This document shows positions 1 through 11,678 of a DNA stretch of 64,000 nucleotides, piece by piece. Both the position numbers and the translations under genes were made by a program. Below the pieces are notes generated by a model that saw nothing but the letters and a program-made list of their open reading frames with translations, did no database searches and was not told the origin of the DNA. The stretch spans positions 6,590,501-6,654,500 of the forward strand of contig WAID01000003.1 of assembly GCA_016584495.1 (NCBI GenBank). Direction: 5' to 3'. How positions within the stretch are numbered: the first letter of the stretch is position 1; each line of letters opens with the position of its first letter. This DNA comes from Celoporthe dispersa. Lineage: Eukaryota > Ascomycota > Sordariomycetes > Diaporthales > Cryphonectriaceae.

Positions 1-3000
1 TCACCTTGATGGTTCCGACGACGAGAATACCCCTGCCAGACAGGCGGTAAGCTTAATTGCCATGCGAGGGATTTGTGACCTGCCTGCAGAGCGTGCCGCG
101 CTTGCTTGGACGATGGTTGGGCAGGTTTTTCTCTCTCTCTCGGACGTTGTCATGATGAGGGCACTACATGCCCAACATATGGCTGGGGTGCAATGCAGCT
201 ACTGCACCCCGGCGAATTGTCATGCAGCACAAGCGAATAAGAAAAGTGTGTTGGCTGGTTTGCTGCAACCGAGGGAAACCCCTGTTCTCCCGGCATCGAG
301 GCTGACACCCAGTCGTTTCCCATGACGAAAGGCCTCTTGATAGGATCTCGACTCGACAGGACAATGCATTCAAGGCTGCCAGGGTGACAGCTTCGTCCTC
401 TTCCCTGTCTCGTGCGCTGGCAAACCCCCTTCGTACACACCACCCCACTAAGACTCACTGCCAATACGAACAAGATAGTCGGAGGGTTAGTTTGTAGTAG
501 GGAACTGATGGATCACACACTAGAGAGCTGTGTGTCTTTCACCTGCGTCTGAGACTACGAGTGTCTCTCCTCTCCAGTTCGGCACCTTGGTGATGGACTC
601 TCGGTGAGATACCTCGAGCGCGTGCAGACCGACCTCAACCGCCTGCATAGGATGATGTAGGGAGGGGGAGGGCTGCTAAGGACGTCAGCGGAGACGGCGA
701 TGACAAGCTTATGCAGGTCATCATCCAGCCAAGCAATTAGCTCTAGCGACGGCTCGACATGGTGTGGTGTGTGGAGGATCGTGTAGAAGAGAGAAAAAAA
801 AAGACAAAAAAAAGACAAGGTTGGTCAACGCTGAGAACTTCGTGTTGAGCAAGACTAGGCTCGTTCGATTCGCAGATTCGAATAAAGCCTACATGCTTAG
901 CGTCTTGACAACCAGGCACGGCCCTCCAGGGCGGTACGCTATAGTAAGCGCTGCTTGGACGCTTGAAGCCTGCAAGGAAGAGGCCGATTCGTAGTTTCTG
1001 GTGTTTCCTTGAAAGTCAACCAGTCAGTCAGTCATAGTTGCGCATATTGTTCGGAAGCCTGGCTATCCTCGTCGCTCGGCCAAGGGTCGAGAAAGGACAC
1101 CTCCAAGCTTTGTCACCCAGGCCGCTGAAATCCTCCGAACTGCAGTAGGCCATGGCGGCCTATTCTCGTGTTTCCCCCGATTGCGCCTCTTGGGGAAAAG
1201 CATGGCAACGTGACCAGGAAAGCAGGCTGCTGCATGGCGTTGGACTGCGGGGGCGCAAAAGGTGATGTTCCCACGCTTGTGGCCATCGGCACGCCGTTGC
1301 ACGAAAGTATTACCTTACCCTGGACAGCATCTAGGTTCGAGCAGCGCAGGAGCAGGCCGAACCTGTTCCCAGCCATGCTCCCAGCCTGGTGGCTGGTACC
1401 GCCAACGTCGTAGTGCATCCAGTAGTCCTCAGTCAGCATCACCGCTGACATATAGTACGTTATTATCATCATCACCCTCATGACATGCTGGAGCAGAACG
1501 TCGTCCCTGCACGGTGTCTCCCTCCGCCCTTCCAAGTGTGGAGGATATGTCGGCAGGAGAACAACGGGCCATCGGTACCCGACATGGTTCCATCCGACTG
1601 GCTGGGCTGTAAGCCACGCCTTGAGTAGTGTGTGTATTTGTGTGTGTGTGTGCCACAGCAGCCTTGTGGAAATCCGCTACGCTCTGGAGGCGGGGCCTTT
1701 CGAGTTTTCGCAACACACCAGCGCGGCCCATGCTTGCACGCCTCCAGCCTACGCCACAATGCAACACTCAGTGCCCTGATGCGGGGTTGTCCCGATTGTA
1801 AGAAGCCAGCCAGCTCTCCGAATCCCACTGTGCTCGTGCGTGAACGTCCCGGATGGCGGCCTACTGTAATCCTCGTCTGCCGCGGCTGCCTCCCCATGGC
1901 TGTCATTGCGGCTGTGGTGTAGGCCTTTGAAAAGAGGACAGGCCAGCTGTGTAGATAGGCAAACTCAGTGTTTAGGTTGTGTTGGCGGGCTGTTTCAAGG
2001 GAGAATGTCTGGTTTTGTTTGTGAGTCCGAGGGCATCTCGATCCTTCGTGCCAGCGAGCTCTATCACATGTAAGAGCAGCGCCAGTGACGCCATGCCGGG
2101 CAGATGATACCTATACCATGAATGATCTCAGTAGTAGATGGCCCAAAAGTCTCGTATGATTTCAATCAAACCACGGTGAACGCAATCAGAGCTGGTAATC
2201 TGTTGCACGAGAGCGGAGGGAGGCACGATGCGGGACGTCATGCCTGGCAATCGCGTCGAGGCGTTGACCGTAGATCCATGCTTGTGGTAGGACGAGAAGA
2301 TCGGAGCTCCTCACTCACGGGCGAACTCAGAAGAAGTGGGCTGACGGGTGACCGGGCAAGTGGCGGGACACTGACGCAGTGAGAAGAGAGGGGGGAGAAA
2401 GGCCTGCCTTCCTCCCGAAAATGTCACGCCTGTCGAGCCCCTCCTCGCGTCCTCCTTCCCTCCTTCCACCAAAGCGTCGACCCAGCCGGCTGATCTCTAG
2501 GGATCGCCAGTGCTTGTCATACCACCAGAAACAGGCTCACCTCTCTCTCCGTGACCCACAAAGCCTCCCCTAACTGCACTAGATACGAGACTAGCAACTC
2601 GTCGCCTCGCACCAGACGTATTGTTTGTTGGCACTGAGAGACAAGTGTCTAACCCGTAGGCTCTCTCGCCTCGGCAGAGGACCTGAATTCTAGGCTCCTG
2701 CGCATGTTGCGCGTGGCATTGGTCAAGCAACCACGAGTATTCCTGCAAAGCGAGGCAAGACGTGCATTCGGCAATCGTGCCTCGAATTTTGACAAGTAAC
2801 TGAGGAGCAGCTATCGTGACTGAGGAGTTCCACACCGAGAAGTGTCTCTTTGACAGTAGCCATAATGTATTATTACCTTCGTCATCTGAGGAACCGCACC
2901 ATATTGTGCAGAACGTGGCTGATCTTCACTTATCCCACTGACAGGTGGAAGCGGCTTCGTCCAGACCAGGCATCCCACTCAATGCAGGCATTGTTGGGCA

Positions 3001-3380
3001 GGTGACTGGAGCCCTCGGACGCTCCTTGAGAGCAAAGACGGCAAGCGTTGTCCCTTACAGCAGACGGAAGCACGCTCAGAGGCCACCCTCGCCGCCGAGT
3101 ACGGCGTACTCTGCTCCTTGTATCGTCTGGAACTGGACATGCGCGGATTAAGGACATTGAGACCATAAGTCGTCCATAATAACTCTGCTCTGCCGACCGT
3201 GATCGACATTTGCCACCATCCCTGAGCAGTCCACGGCTCAAGTTTTGCTTTCTTTTTTTATCTTTCCAACCTGAACGCCATCGCTAATGCATCCTGCGGC
3301 TCTCGTTGGGGTGCCGCGCCATGAGGCCACACCAGAGCCAAGCTCTCGTGGTTTATGTTTGTGGGTCCGCCGGGTCTCGT
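1..3380. other. No gene recognised (left end)
   Basis: Only short overlapping open frames (at most about 140 codons) on both strands, none resembling a family I know. It contains A-rich runs near 790-815 and a short GT-rich stretch near 1629-1652. The last part is the downstream side of RPB6. It may hold non-coding transcripts or an unrecognised multi-exon gene. Confidence 0.4.
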
Positions 3381-4050
3381 TTACTGAAGCAGCTCTTCGC
3401 AAGTCCAATCCTCATAGCTACGGAGGTCAGCACAGTCCAGAAGCCCAGGGAGTATATATATTGCGACATACTATCCATCAGGCATATACCGGCGGACGAT
3501 CAGAGGGATCTTCTTCTCGCGCAGCTCTTTGATGGCGATCTGCAGCGGGTCGGTTTCTCCTTCGAGGTCGACGAGGACGGGAGCGTTCATGCTATGACAG
3601 TGGTGTTAGCCACGGCCCTCTTGCGCATCCGTCCATACTGCCCTGTTTGCCCGGTCGTACCTGATCTGGAGAGCCCGAGTGCCCAGGATGCGTGCCTTCT
3701 CGTACTTGGTCATGTAGGGTGTGGTGATGCGCTGGTCGTTGGGAATCTTCTTGTCCTTGTGTGACTTGACGTTCTCCTTGGCCGCGGCGGAGGGATCGCC
3801 CGAGATGATCACATTGTCGCCGTCGTCATCGCCGTTCTGGAGCTGCTCATCCTCTTCTGCCGGCTCCGGCTCGTACTCCTCTGGAATCTCCTCGTCCTCG
3901 TAGTAGGGAACCTCACTGCAGACCTTCCTCTCAGCGCTTGTCGGCCACGAGGGCCCACGAAAAGGTCCGTCGCTTGGTGGATCAGTGCACTTACCCTTCA
4001 CCACTACCGACTTCATTGCCAAAGTCGTCCTCACCACCGTAGTCAGACAT
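3381..4050 (-). CDS. RPB6: RNA polymerases I/II/III common subunit Rpb6 (RPABC2)
   Basis: Nuclear subunit shared by RNA polymerases I, II and III; it helps assemble and stabilise the core enzyme near the clamp. Four exons on the minus strand: 4050-3995, 3915-3661, 3591-3472 and 3417-3381, giving 155 residues, the length of the yeast protein. The N-terminus is acidic and low-complexity (about 1-65), as is typical. The conserved domain has DKKIPNDQRITTPYMTKYEKA and then ILGTRALQIS (about 75-105), and ends RRYMPDGYYEDW with a short acidic tail. All introns are GT-AG, and phases agree through the last 37-nt exon, which restores the conserved EDW end. It lies head to head with the TFIIIA-like gene, 392 bp apart. 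The reading frame is intact. Confidence 0.95.
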
Positions 4051-4442
4051 CTTGTTCGATCTTTGAGCTTATTTGTTGTCTGTGCAAGGGAGAAATGGAT
4101 GCTGTCAAGAAGACTGTGTGGTCCGGTACGGTTCTTTGCGATGAACAGGCACCAAGGCTGTCTTTTGCGCGCGAAAGTTCTATAGTAAAGAGTCGCAAAA
4201 CTTGAAGGAGAGACGGCGGCCGGCAATGTGAGCAGGGTATCTGAGATTCAGCCAATAAAAGCATGGGCCTGGGATAGCAGCCGCAGTCCACACTCGCCCA
4301 AGACCCACAGAAAAGTTCGAGCTACCATGTATCTGACCGCCCGAGACTTATACTTTTTGATCTGGTCCTCTCGACTTCAAAAACCGATGCAGTTGCTGCA
4401 CCACTCGCTCTCTTGCTGAAGCCAGACCCTGGCGCTAGCAAG
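4051..4442. promoter_or_regulatory. Divergent promoter between RPB6 and the TFIIIA-like gene
   Basis: A 392-bp intergenic region drives RPB6 to the left and the TFIIIA-like gene to the right. A CCAAT box lies at 4252-4256 followed by an A-rich stretch (CCAATAAAA). No clear TATA element sits at a usual distance from either ATG. The role of the CCAAT box is inferred from its sequence and position. Confidence 0.5.
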
Positions 4443-6028
4443 ATGAAGCGCAAAGCGGCTGATGAGACCTCTGAGGTCCCAGAGAAACGTCTTATGGCGG
4501 CAATGATGGAAAATACCAGCATAGGTACGACTAATTCCAAAATCTTCAAAACTGCCGAAGCCAGCCCCTTCCAAGATCTGAGTTCGCTCGTTCTCGGCGT
4601 TGAACAAGAGATCCAGCTGACCATCTCTCAGCAGAAGAGAGCAGTTCTCAGATTAGTAACGATGACAGGAGCACCATCCAACCCTCAGTCGACGCCCAGA
4701 CTCCTGCCACCATCGTGACCGATGCCTCGACCACCGCCTCCGGCCGTCGCAAGTTTCCCTCCCAGAACAAGACCATCCCCTGCACCGTGGCAGGCTGCAC
4801 CAAGAAATTCAACAGACCAGCACGCCTTGTGGCGCACATGCGGTCACATAACAACGAGCGGCCCTACAAGTGCACCTACGAGGGCTGTGACAAGGCCTAC
4901 AGTGACAACAAGCACCTCAAGGTCCACGTCGTTTCTGCGCATACCAAGGAGACCAAGTTCATCTGCGCTCAGTGCGACAAGGGCTTTGCGACAAGCCAGC
5001 GGCTCAAGGCGCACGCCCTCGTCCACCAGGGCAAAGAGCGCTACCGGTGTCGCGGCTACCCACCCTGCGACCAGTCCTTCCGAAAGCATCAGACCCTCCA
5101 GCGACACGTCCTGAAGGACCACCTCGGCCAGAAGCCCTACCCATGTACCCACGAGAGCTGTACCGAGTCCTACGACACGGCCAACTCCCTCAAGGCACAC
5201 GTCACGCGCGAGCACGGCGAGTTGCGGTTCTGGTGCGACGAGTGCTCCCAGGCGGCAGCGGGGGATGGCGACGAGAAGAAGCCCGTGGGCTTCACGACGC
5301 AGTTCTTGCTGGAGCGCCACATCCGTTCGGAACATGTTAACTGCATCTTCTGTGACGGCCTGAAGTTCAACGGGCAGTACCTGCTCGAGCAGCACATGGA
5401 GATCTACCACTCCGGCCTGACTGTGAAAGACCGCAAGACAGTGCCGTGCGACTTCGAGGGCTGCGAGAAGAGTTTTACGAAGAAGAGCAATATGAAGGTA
5501 CACTATCGTGCGGCGCACGAGGGCCTGCGGTATCTCTGCGGCAAATTAGACACGAGCGACAGTCCTGGCTTGCAGGACTGGAACTGGGCCGAGGAGGGCT
5601 GCGGAGAGACCTTCACGACCAAGGTGGGGTTGGAGATGCACGTCACCTACGTGCACCTGGGCAAGCAGCGACCCTTGTACGAGGGCCCAACCTACTCAGA
5701 ACACGATGCCGCACCCGGTCCTCACGGCGGCATGGCCGTCCTAGACGACATCTCGGGGGTGGCAGAGTACGAGCGTCGACAGATCTCCTGTACGGTCCCT
5801 GGGTGCATCGCCCGGTTCATCCGCTACGCTGAGTTGAGCGGGCACATGCAGGCTACGCACCCGGACCTAGCAGCCTTCAGCCAGCCGACTGCTTCGGAGC
5901 CGTCACAGCCGGGCTTTGCCGACGATACCGGACTCGACGGACAGCCGGGAGGTTGGGACCACGAGGACGCAAACGTCATGCAACTCCTCAACCTAGACGG
6001 CCCTCTTGACCCTGAACTGTTTGTTTAG
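4443..6028 (+). CDS. PZF1: TFIIIA-like C2H2 zinc-finger transcription factor
   Basis: Likely transcription factor IIIA, which binds the internal control region of 5S rRNA genes to recruit TFIIIC and Pol III. Exons 4443-4524 and 4632-6028 give about 492 residues. The intron has donor GTACGA, a CTGAC branch just upstream, and acceptor TCTCAG; its phase joins the two frames exactly. The first 77 residues are Ser/Thr-rich and charged. About ten C2H2 fingers run from 78 to 437, many of the form C-x4-C-x12-H-x3-4-H with short linkers, as in TFIIIA. Fingers six and nine carry insertions. The C-terminus is acidic and ends DPELFV. Long linker-conserved finger arrays also occur in other regulators, so the TFIIIA call rests on finger number and spacing and on the short terminal regions. 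Confidence 0.8.
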
Positions 6029-6883
6029 GCCTGAATGCACCATGAGAAGGGCCCGTGGCTTTTGGAGCCACAAGCCAACAACAATTCTGCTTACAGGCGA
6101 GAAGAGGGCGGTTGGCTCTTGCTTTCTTCTTTTCAGACCATCTCGTGGCTAGCATCTTGCTTTACTTTGACGTGATTTTTGAGGCATATGATACCCCATC
6201 ATGATTCGGCATGGCGTACTGGGCAAAAGGGAGGAGATGTGGAAGAGCGACATTAGACAGAAATCTCGGAGCGGTAGAGGACAACGTCTTGGTGAATCTG
6301 CCCTGCACACATGTATTTTGGGTGACGATGAATCGGATCTTCTCATTCTTAATGGAGGCGCACGTAGGAGAGAATCAGGTGTGCTAGGGCCCGAGCGCCA
6401 AAGGCCAGAGAACTCGAGATTTATTGAATGAAACTGAAGGTCCCTCTCGTCTACCGTACGTTAAGTATCTATGATTGTCTAAGAGCAGCGTAAGGATAGC
6501 GTCGTAGTTGTCCGTGAACTAGGTCCACGCCTATCCTATGGCCACCTTTCAATGCGCCTTCTTCCCTTCTTTCTGTGTCCGATGGCCCCTTTTTGCACCC
6601 ATAGCCAGAAACGATATTGCCTGATGTCCCAAGCCGTCATGTGGTCAAAAGTCTCGTCCACCGATGCGCCCAGTGAAAACCCAAGCCAGCCAACCATAAG
6701 AGACCAATCTCATAAGAAGAAAGAAAAAATACAGAAGTCGCCCAAGCCATCTCTTGATGAATGCCATTAAACCCACCCTTTCCATGCCGTTCCCTACCCG
6801 AGATACTCCATGCCATGCAATGTCATGCAACGTCATACCATACCATACTATACCAGCCATACAACTGTGAAAGCAGAAGTCGA
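6029..6883. other. Convergent intergenic region, no gene seen
   Basis: Lies between the 3' ends of the TFIIIA-like and zinc transporter genes, so it should hold both terminators. Near 6809-6862 there is a degenerate CATGC/CATACC repeat. No credible coding frame. Confidence 0.5.
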
Positions 6884-8726
6884 TCAGTGCGAATGTCCCG
6901 CGACGGCATTGCTCACTCCCAGTAACACCATGCCCAAGAACGCAAAGGCGATACTCAGGTTTCGGTTGTGGTTGAGGGTCAGGCCCTCCACGAATAGCTG
7001 CAGCGCGACGCTGGTCATAATGCCCGCGGTGGCAGCAAACAGCACCGCATACGCGGTGTTGTCAATGCCAATGGTACCCGTCGCGTGGTCTGGACTGTTG
7101 CCAACCAGCTTGAATACCAGCCACGCGATAGCCGCACCCATCGGCTGGCTGAACCCGCCGAGCAGACTCGACCAGGCGATCGCCTTGAAGCGAGAGCCCA
7201 GCGCCATGTACAGGGGCAGCGCCATCGAAAAGCCCTCGGCGATGTTGTGCACGAAGAGTGCCATGAACACGTTGAAGCCCAGCTGGGGGTTGGCGTGGTT
7301 TGTGGCATACGTGATGAAGCCCTCTGGGAACTTGTGCAGCGCGATGGCGATGACAGTCTGCAGACCGATGGACAGGAAGGCGTTGGTGGGAACATGATGG
7401 TGGTGGGCAGCGTCCTGGGCCTCAAGATCTAGAGACATCTGGTCGCACTCGGGCTCTTCGGATGCGTGCTCGTCGCTGTGCTCGTGCTCATGTTCGTGGG
7501 GCCCATGTGCATGCGGTGGATGGTGCACATGCACATCGCTGGCCCTAGTATTGCTGAGGGCAGGACTCAGCGGCGATCGCGTGCCGGAATCGCCTTGTTG
7601 GCTGTCAGCTTCCGGAACTGCTGCAAAAAGCGGCGCCGTGGGTGAGAATGGCGAAGCCCGCGCCTGCGACACTCCAAAGGAGCCCCGCCGCGCCATGGAA
7701 TACCGCGAGCTCAGGTGCTTGAAGCATTCCTGGCCGCAGGGGTCACTGTAGCCAAAACAAGGGCCGCTTTCGTCGCAGGTAGGCTTTGTGTCCTTGACGA
7801 AGGACATGACCCTCTTGCGCATTTCCATCATCGATGGGCGGCGGCCGAGTCCCAGAACAGGGGTGTGTAGAGTGTCACCCGCAGCCGACACTGCGCTCTG
7901 ACGAGGCTCAGCAGATGATCGGCCGTTGGTCTGAGACCCAAGCAGTGGTGTGGATTCCGTGGAAGCCCCGTGATGCGTGTGGCCGTTAGAGTGCACCCGG
8001 GCTACGGTTGATACCCGCCTGCCGTTGGAAGGCACCCGCAGTTTAGGCCTACCGACCCGCGAATGTTGATGACCCTCAGCATGGGAATGTTTGTGGTCCT
8101 CCTCGTCAGGATCGTCATGGGCGTGGGAGTGGTCACAATCGACGACGTGGGAGGGCATGATCTGATGCAGCAGTCTCGAGATGGCCTGAATGCCGACGAA
8201 CCCGGCAACGAAGCAGGCCATCATGATCAGGCCGGCATTGGACTCGGACCAGCTATCCTTCTTGAGATAGTCCTTCGACTCGGGCAACATACTAAACAGC
8301 GCCGAGAATATCTGCGTGATGGCATCATTTGGTCAGTCGATCGAGGTAAACCACCGGCCAGCAGCTAGAGACGCAGCCACTTACCATGACGCCGAAGCTC
8401 AAGCTCAGCGAGCATGCCAGGAAGGGGTTGTTTTCCTGTATGCTGAAAGTCTCCCTTCCTGGTATGTGGCGGATCAATAGATCGACACATATCACACATG
8501 CGCCGATGATGCAGGCTACGGGAGAGCAGAAGGAGTCGGTCAGTAAAGGGCACACCACGGGGATACGATGTAAGGATACGGTGTTGGATGGGCACGAGGC
8601 AGGATTCCAGCCTCAAATGTCAGAACTGGAGCGTTGAGAGACGCAGGAGAGAGGTCACCCACCAAAGCCGCTCACGATGCACATGATCCACCCACGAGTG
8701 TCATTACTCACACCTGCCGCCTCCAT
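6884..8726 (-). CDS. ZIP-family zinc transporter (Zrt3/SLC39-like)
   Basis: Integral membrane zinc transporter, probably moving Zn2+ into the cytosol from a store such as the vacuole, as Zrt3 does. Exons 8726-8663, 8515-8385 and 8311-6884 give about 540 residues. Two or three helices lie near the N-terminus (GWIMCIVSGF then ACIIGACVICVDLLI), followed by ALFSMLPES. The middle has two long His-rich loops, one near 100-130 with many HSHAH/HKHSH motifs and one near 330-360 with HEHEHEH, likely metal-binding. The C-terminal half carries the paired helix motifs HKFPEG and HNIAEG that line the ZIP metal site. The protein ends AVAGHSH. The frame is intact and intron phases agree. The exact membrane is inferred from the subfamily. 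Confidence 0.88.
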
Positions 8727-10478
8727 GGTGGCTGGCACTCAGCCCTGTGGCCCTCTCCTGATGGTGTGATTAGATCTGGTGCCTGCAGTAGCGGACCAAG
8801 CAGAGTATGAAGTATGCAAGGGGAGCGAGAGAGTCGAGATGAGGGTGTATGTTGATGGGAGATGATAGAGTGACAGGTCAAGAATCGCAAATTGCGGCTC
8901 GAGGTTCCAGGGGGGAAGGGTGCGGGAAGGAGAGCTGGTGGTAGTAGTAGTCGTAGTGGTGACGCTAGCAGGATATTTAGGTTGGTGTCCGGAGCCGAGT
9001 CTCTCTCTTCTTGTAAGGCTGGACGTCCTTGTCTCTTCTTGGCGGAGATGGAAGGCCTGGCTGATTGACGATGAGCCCACAACGCCTTGGAGAGGGCACA
9101 GCACACCAGGACGAGTATCAAGGGCGCTGTTCAAGAATGCATGTGAGGCTGCAGGTGTCCGAACGAAGGAAGGCGATGCTGCCATGCAGGTGAGAGAGGG
9201 ACGGGGAAAGAAGGGGAGCCAAAGAGTGCTGCAGGGCTGAAGAGGTGGTCTATTGTTATAGTCGCCCCCGAGGGATGTTGTTCAGCCAGCCAGGGTAAAA
9301 ACACCGATGTCATTCTTGTCGTCAAAACGTCCCGGTCGGGGCGGGTGGTCTTAAGCTCTTTTTGGGGGTGACGCCCCTGCTGGTGTACCATCCTGGGCGT
9401 TGCCGGTGATGCTCCAAGCTTCTGTGGGCGGGAGCCAGCCACTGACAAATGGCAGTGGCCCCTTTACTCAGAGGGAGGAGGCCATCGGCAACGCCCCCTG
9501 GTCAACAACCATCAAGGTCCTCAGCCTTAGGGCGATCACTATGCCTGCAGCCGCACAGTGTTGTGCATGATGTATACAGAGAATAGACAATGTGACTACA
9601 ATGACGAGTCTTTTCTCTCTCTCTGCTGCTGCCTCGAGTCAGTAAGCGGTGACTGCCACCATCACAGCACCATGGCACATCACAAAAGAGGAACGACATT
9701 CAAATCAGGTCTTTTTGACAAAAAAACAAGGGGGGAAGAAAGAAAGAGAGAGAAGATAAGAAAAAAGAGAATGAAAAGGGAACAGCTGCCTTCCGGTTCA
9801 CCAGCGTTTCTATGGTCATAGCCTCCCTCCACACGAGGACAAGAGCTGAAATTAACTGGTGAGACGAGGCATTTGGGCCTGCTTCCGCTTGCCATAGTAC
9901 TATGGTATACAATAAGACTCGGGTCAACAGACCTGTGCCAGTGACCTCGTCCAAGGTTCCGTGCGGGTCGAGTGAGGCGGAAATGTACAAAATGTGCTGT
10001 AGCACCGAGGTTCCACGCTTGCCACGGTAAGCTAGGCACAGCAGTACTAGCACGGCTGCATCATGTCCAGCTGGCCGCCCACTGAAAGCTGCACGTGCTA
10101 TACCAAACAGGGCAGTGACCATTCGGCAGAGCTCACCCCTGCCAGCCTCCCCCCACGCCCAGAACCCTGACAACTCGGGACCCTGCCAGCAGACGTCTCT
10201 CTCGTCGTGGTCTAAAATTTTCCAGCTCTCGATTCCTCAACACGGCTGCTCGATCCGCTCGAGAAGAAGCGATACGAGGCTTAAACCCACGAAGGACGCA
10301 CGAGGCTGTCTCTCCCAGGCTGCCAGCCGCGTGGCCAAGGCCGTTTGCTCACCTCGGCTCCTCGCCTGACATCGTCATTCTTCACCTTCTCACCCTGTGT
10401 CTTTTCTCCCTGGGCAGCCGTATAAAAGACGTTTTCCTGGCGCAGGCTCTCCCTTCTTCTCTCCATACGCCGCCCAAG
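8727..10478. other. Divergent intergenic region (zinc transporter / NUC1)
   Basis: Holds the promoters of the zinc transporter (left) and NUC1 (right). It includes a GTAGTAGT-type run near 8938-8963 and an A/G-rich stretch near 9719-9780. No frame resembles a known protein. Confidence 0.5.
10421..10427 (+). promoter_or_regulatory. TATA box of the NUC1 gene
   Basis: TATAAAA lies 52 nt before the NUC1 ATG at 10479, following pyrimidine-rich sequence. This is the clearest TATA match close to a start codon in the window. Function is inferred from sequence and position. Confidence 0.6.
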
Positions 10479-11540
10479 ATGTCGAAAGCCACTTTTGCCA
10501 TAATCGCAGCTGTGAGCGCTGGTACAGGCGCCGCCGTCACTGCAGCCATGATGCGATCAGACAAGAAAGACGCACCGCCCCAGACCATAACGACGACCAC
10601 GACCACCGTACAGTCGGGAACCCGTACCTCTCCTCCCCCTCCTACCGTCCCCGTCCCCGCCTCCCAGGTCTTTTGTGCCGCAGCCTACGACAGCTACGCA
10701 GGCTGCGGCCCTCACAGCGCCCGTAAACCCTGCAGGGCTCTTTGAATATGGCTTCCCCGGCCCCGTTTCCGACCTGGCCACCCGCTCCGCTCTCGTCTCC
10801 TCCTACGACCGGCGCCTGCGCAACCCCCACTGGGTCGTCGAGCACATCACTCCCGCCTCCCTCGCGCAGCGCGAGGGCGACCGCAAGCATAGCGTCTTCG
10901 CTGAGGACACCTCCGTGCCCGACAAGTTCCGCGCCAGACTGAAGGACTACTTCCGGTCCGGCTACGACAGAGGCCACCAGGTGCCCGCCGCCGACTGCAA
11001 GTGGAGCCAGCAGGCCATGGACGACACCTTCTACCTGTCCAACATGTGCCCCCAGGTCGGCGACGGCTTCAACAGGGACTACTGGGCCCATTTCGAGGAC
11101 TTCTGCCGCCGCCTGACTGACCGCTACCCGAGCGTGCGCATAGTCACCGGCCCCCTCTACCTACCCAAGCGCGACCCGGCCGACGGGAAGTGGTACACAA
11201 GGTACGAGATGATCGGCAACCCGCCGAGCGTCGCCGTGCCCACGCACTTTACAAGGTCATCTTCGCCGAGGACGGGAGGGTCGGCGGCAACGTCGCCCTG
11301 GGCGCCTTCGTGCTGCCCAACACCGTCATCCCCAATAACAAGCCCATCACCGACTTCGAGGTGCCCCTCGAGGCCGTCGAGCGCGCCAGCGGCCTGGAGT
11401 TTGCGGACAAACTGCCTGCTGCGAGGAGGCGGAGGCTGTGTGCCGACTACACGTGCGCGCTGGTGATCAAGGAGTATGCGGAGCGGCAGAAGGCCTTTGG
11501 GAAGGACCCAGCGAAGCCGGTCCCGGTCCCGCAGAGGTGA
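10479..11540 (+). CDS. NUC1: Mitochondrial DNA/RNA non-specific endonuclease (EndoG/NUC1), frameshifted
   Basis: Endonuclease G-type enzyme of the mitochondrial intermembrane space that cuts DNA and RNA and is linked to recombination, mtDNA turnover and cell death. Residues 1-43 (10479-10607) hold an Ala-rich hydrophobic targeting/membrane segment. A 76-nt intron at 10608-10683 is my best fit; an acceptor at 10701 would also keep frame. The catalytic DRGH motif is at about 138-141 (codons 10966-10977), followed by QVPAADCKW and the fold motif LSNMCPQ. At about 11249 the frame breaks: the reading VPTHF continues as YKVIFAEDG only if one T is added to the TTT run. With that base the product is about 328 residues, normal for the family. 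The last exon then runs to 11540. Sequencing error is more likely than decay. Confidence 0.85.
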
Positions 11541-11646
11541 AGGGCTGGGATAAGAGAAGGACCATGGTGTTAGGTGTGGGTGTCATATATTGCGTGCAAA
11601 GGAGCAGACGTATCATCCAGTGTCACATCCGTGCTGCTTTTCCACA

Positions 11647-11678
<32 letters not shown>

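Noticed and set aside
3306..3764. 152-codon plus-strand frame
   Set aside because: Antisense to RPB6 exons; a shadow of the real gene.
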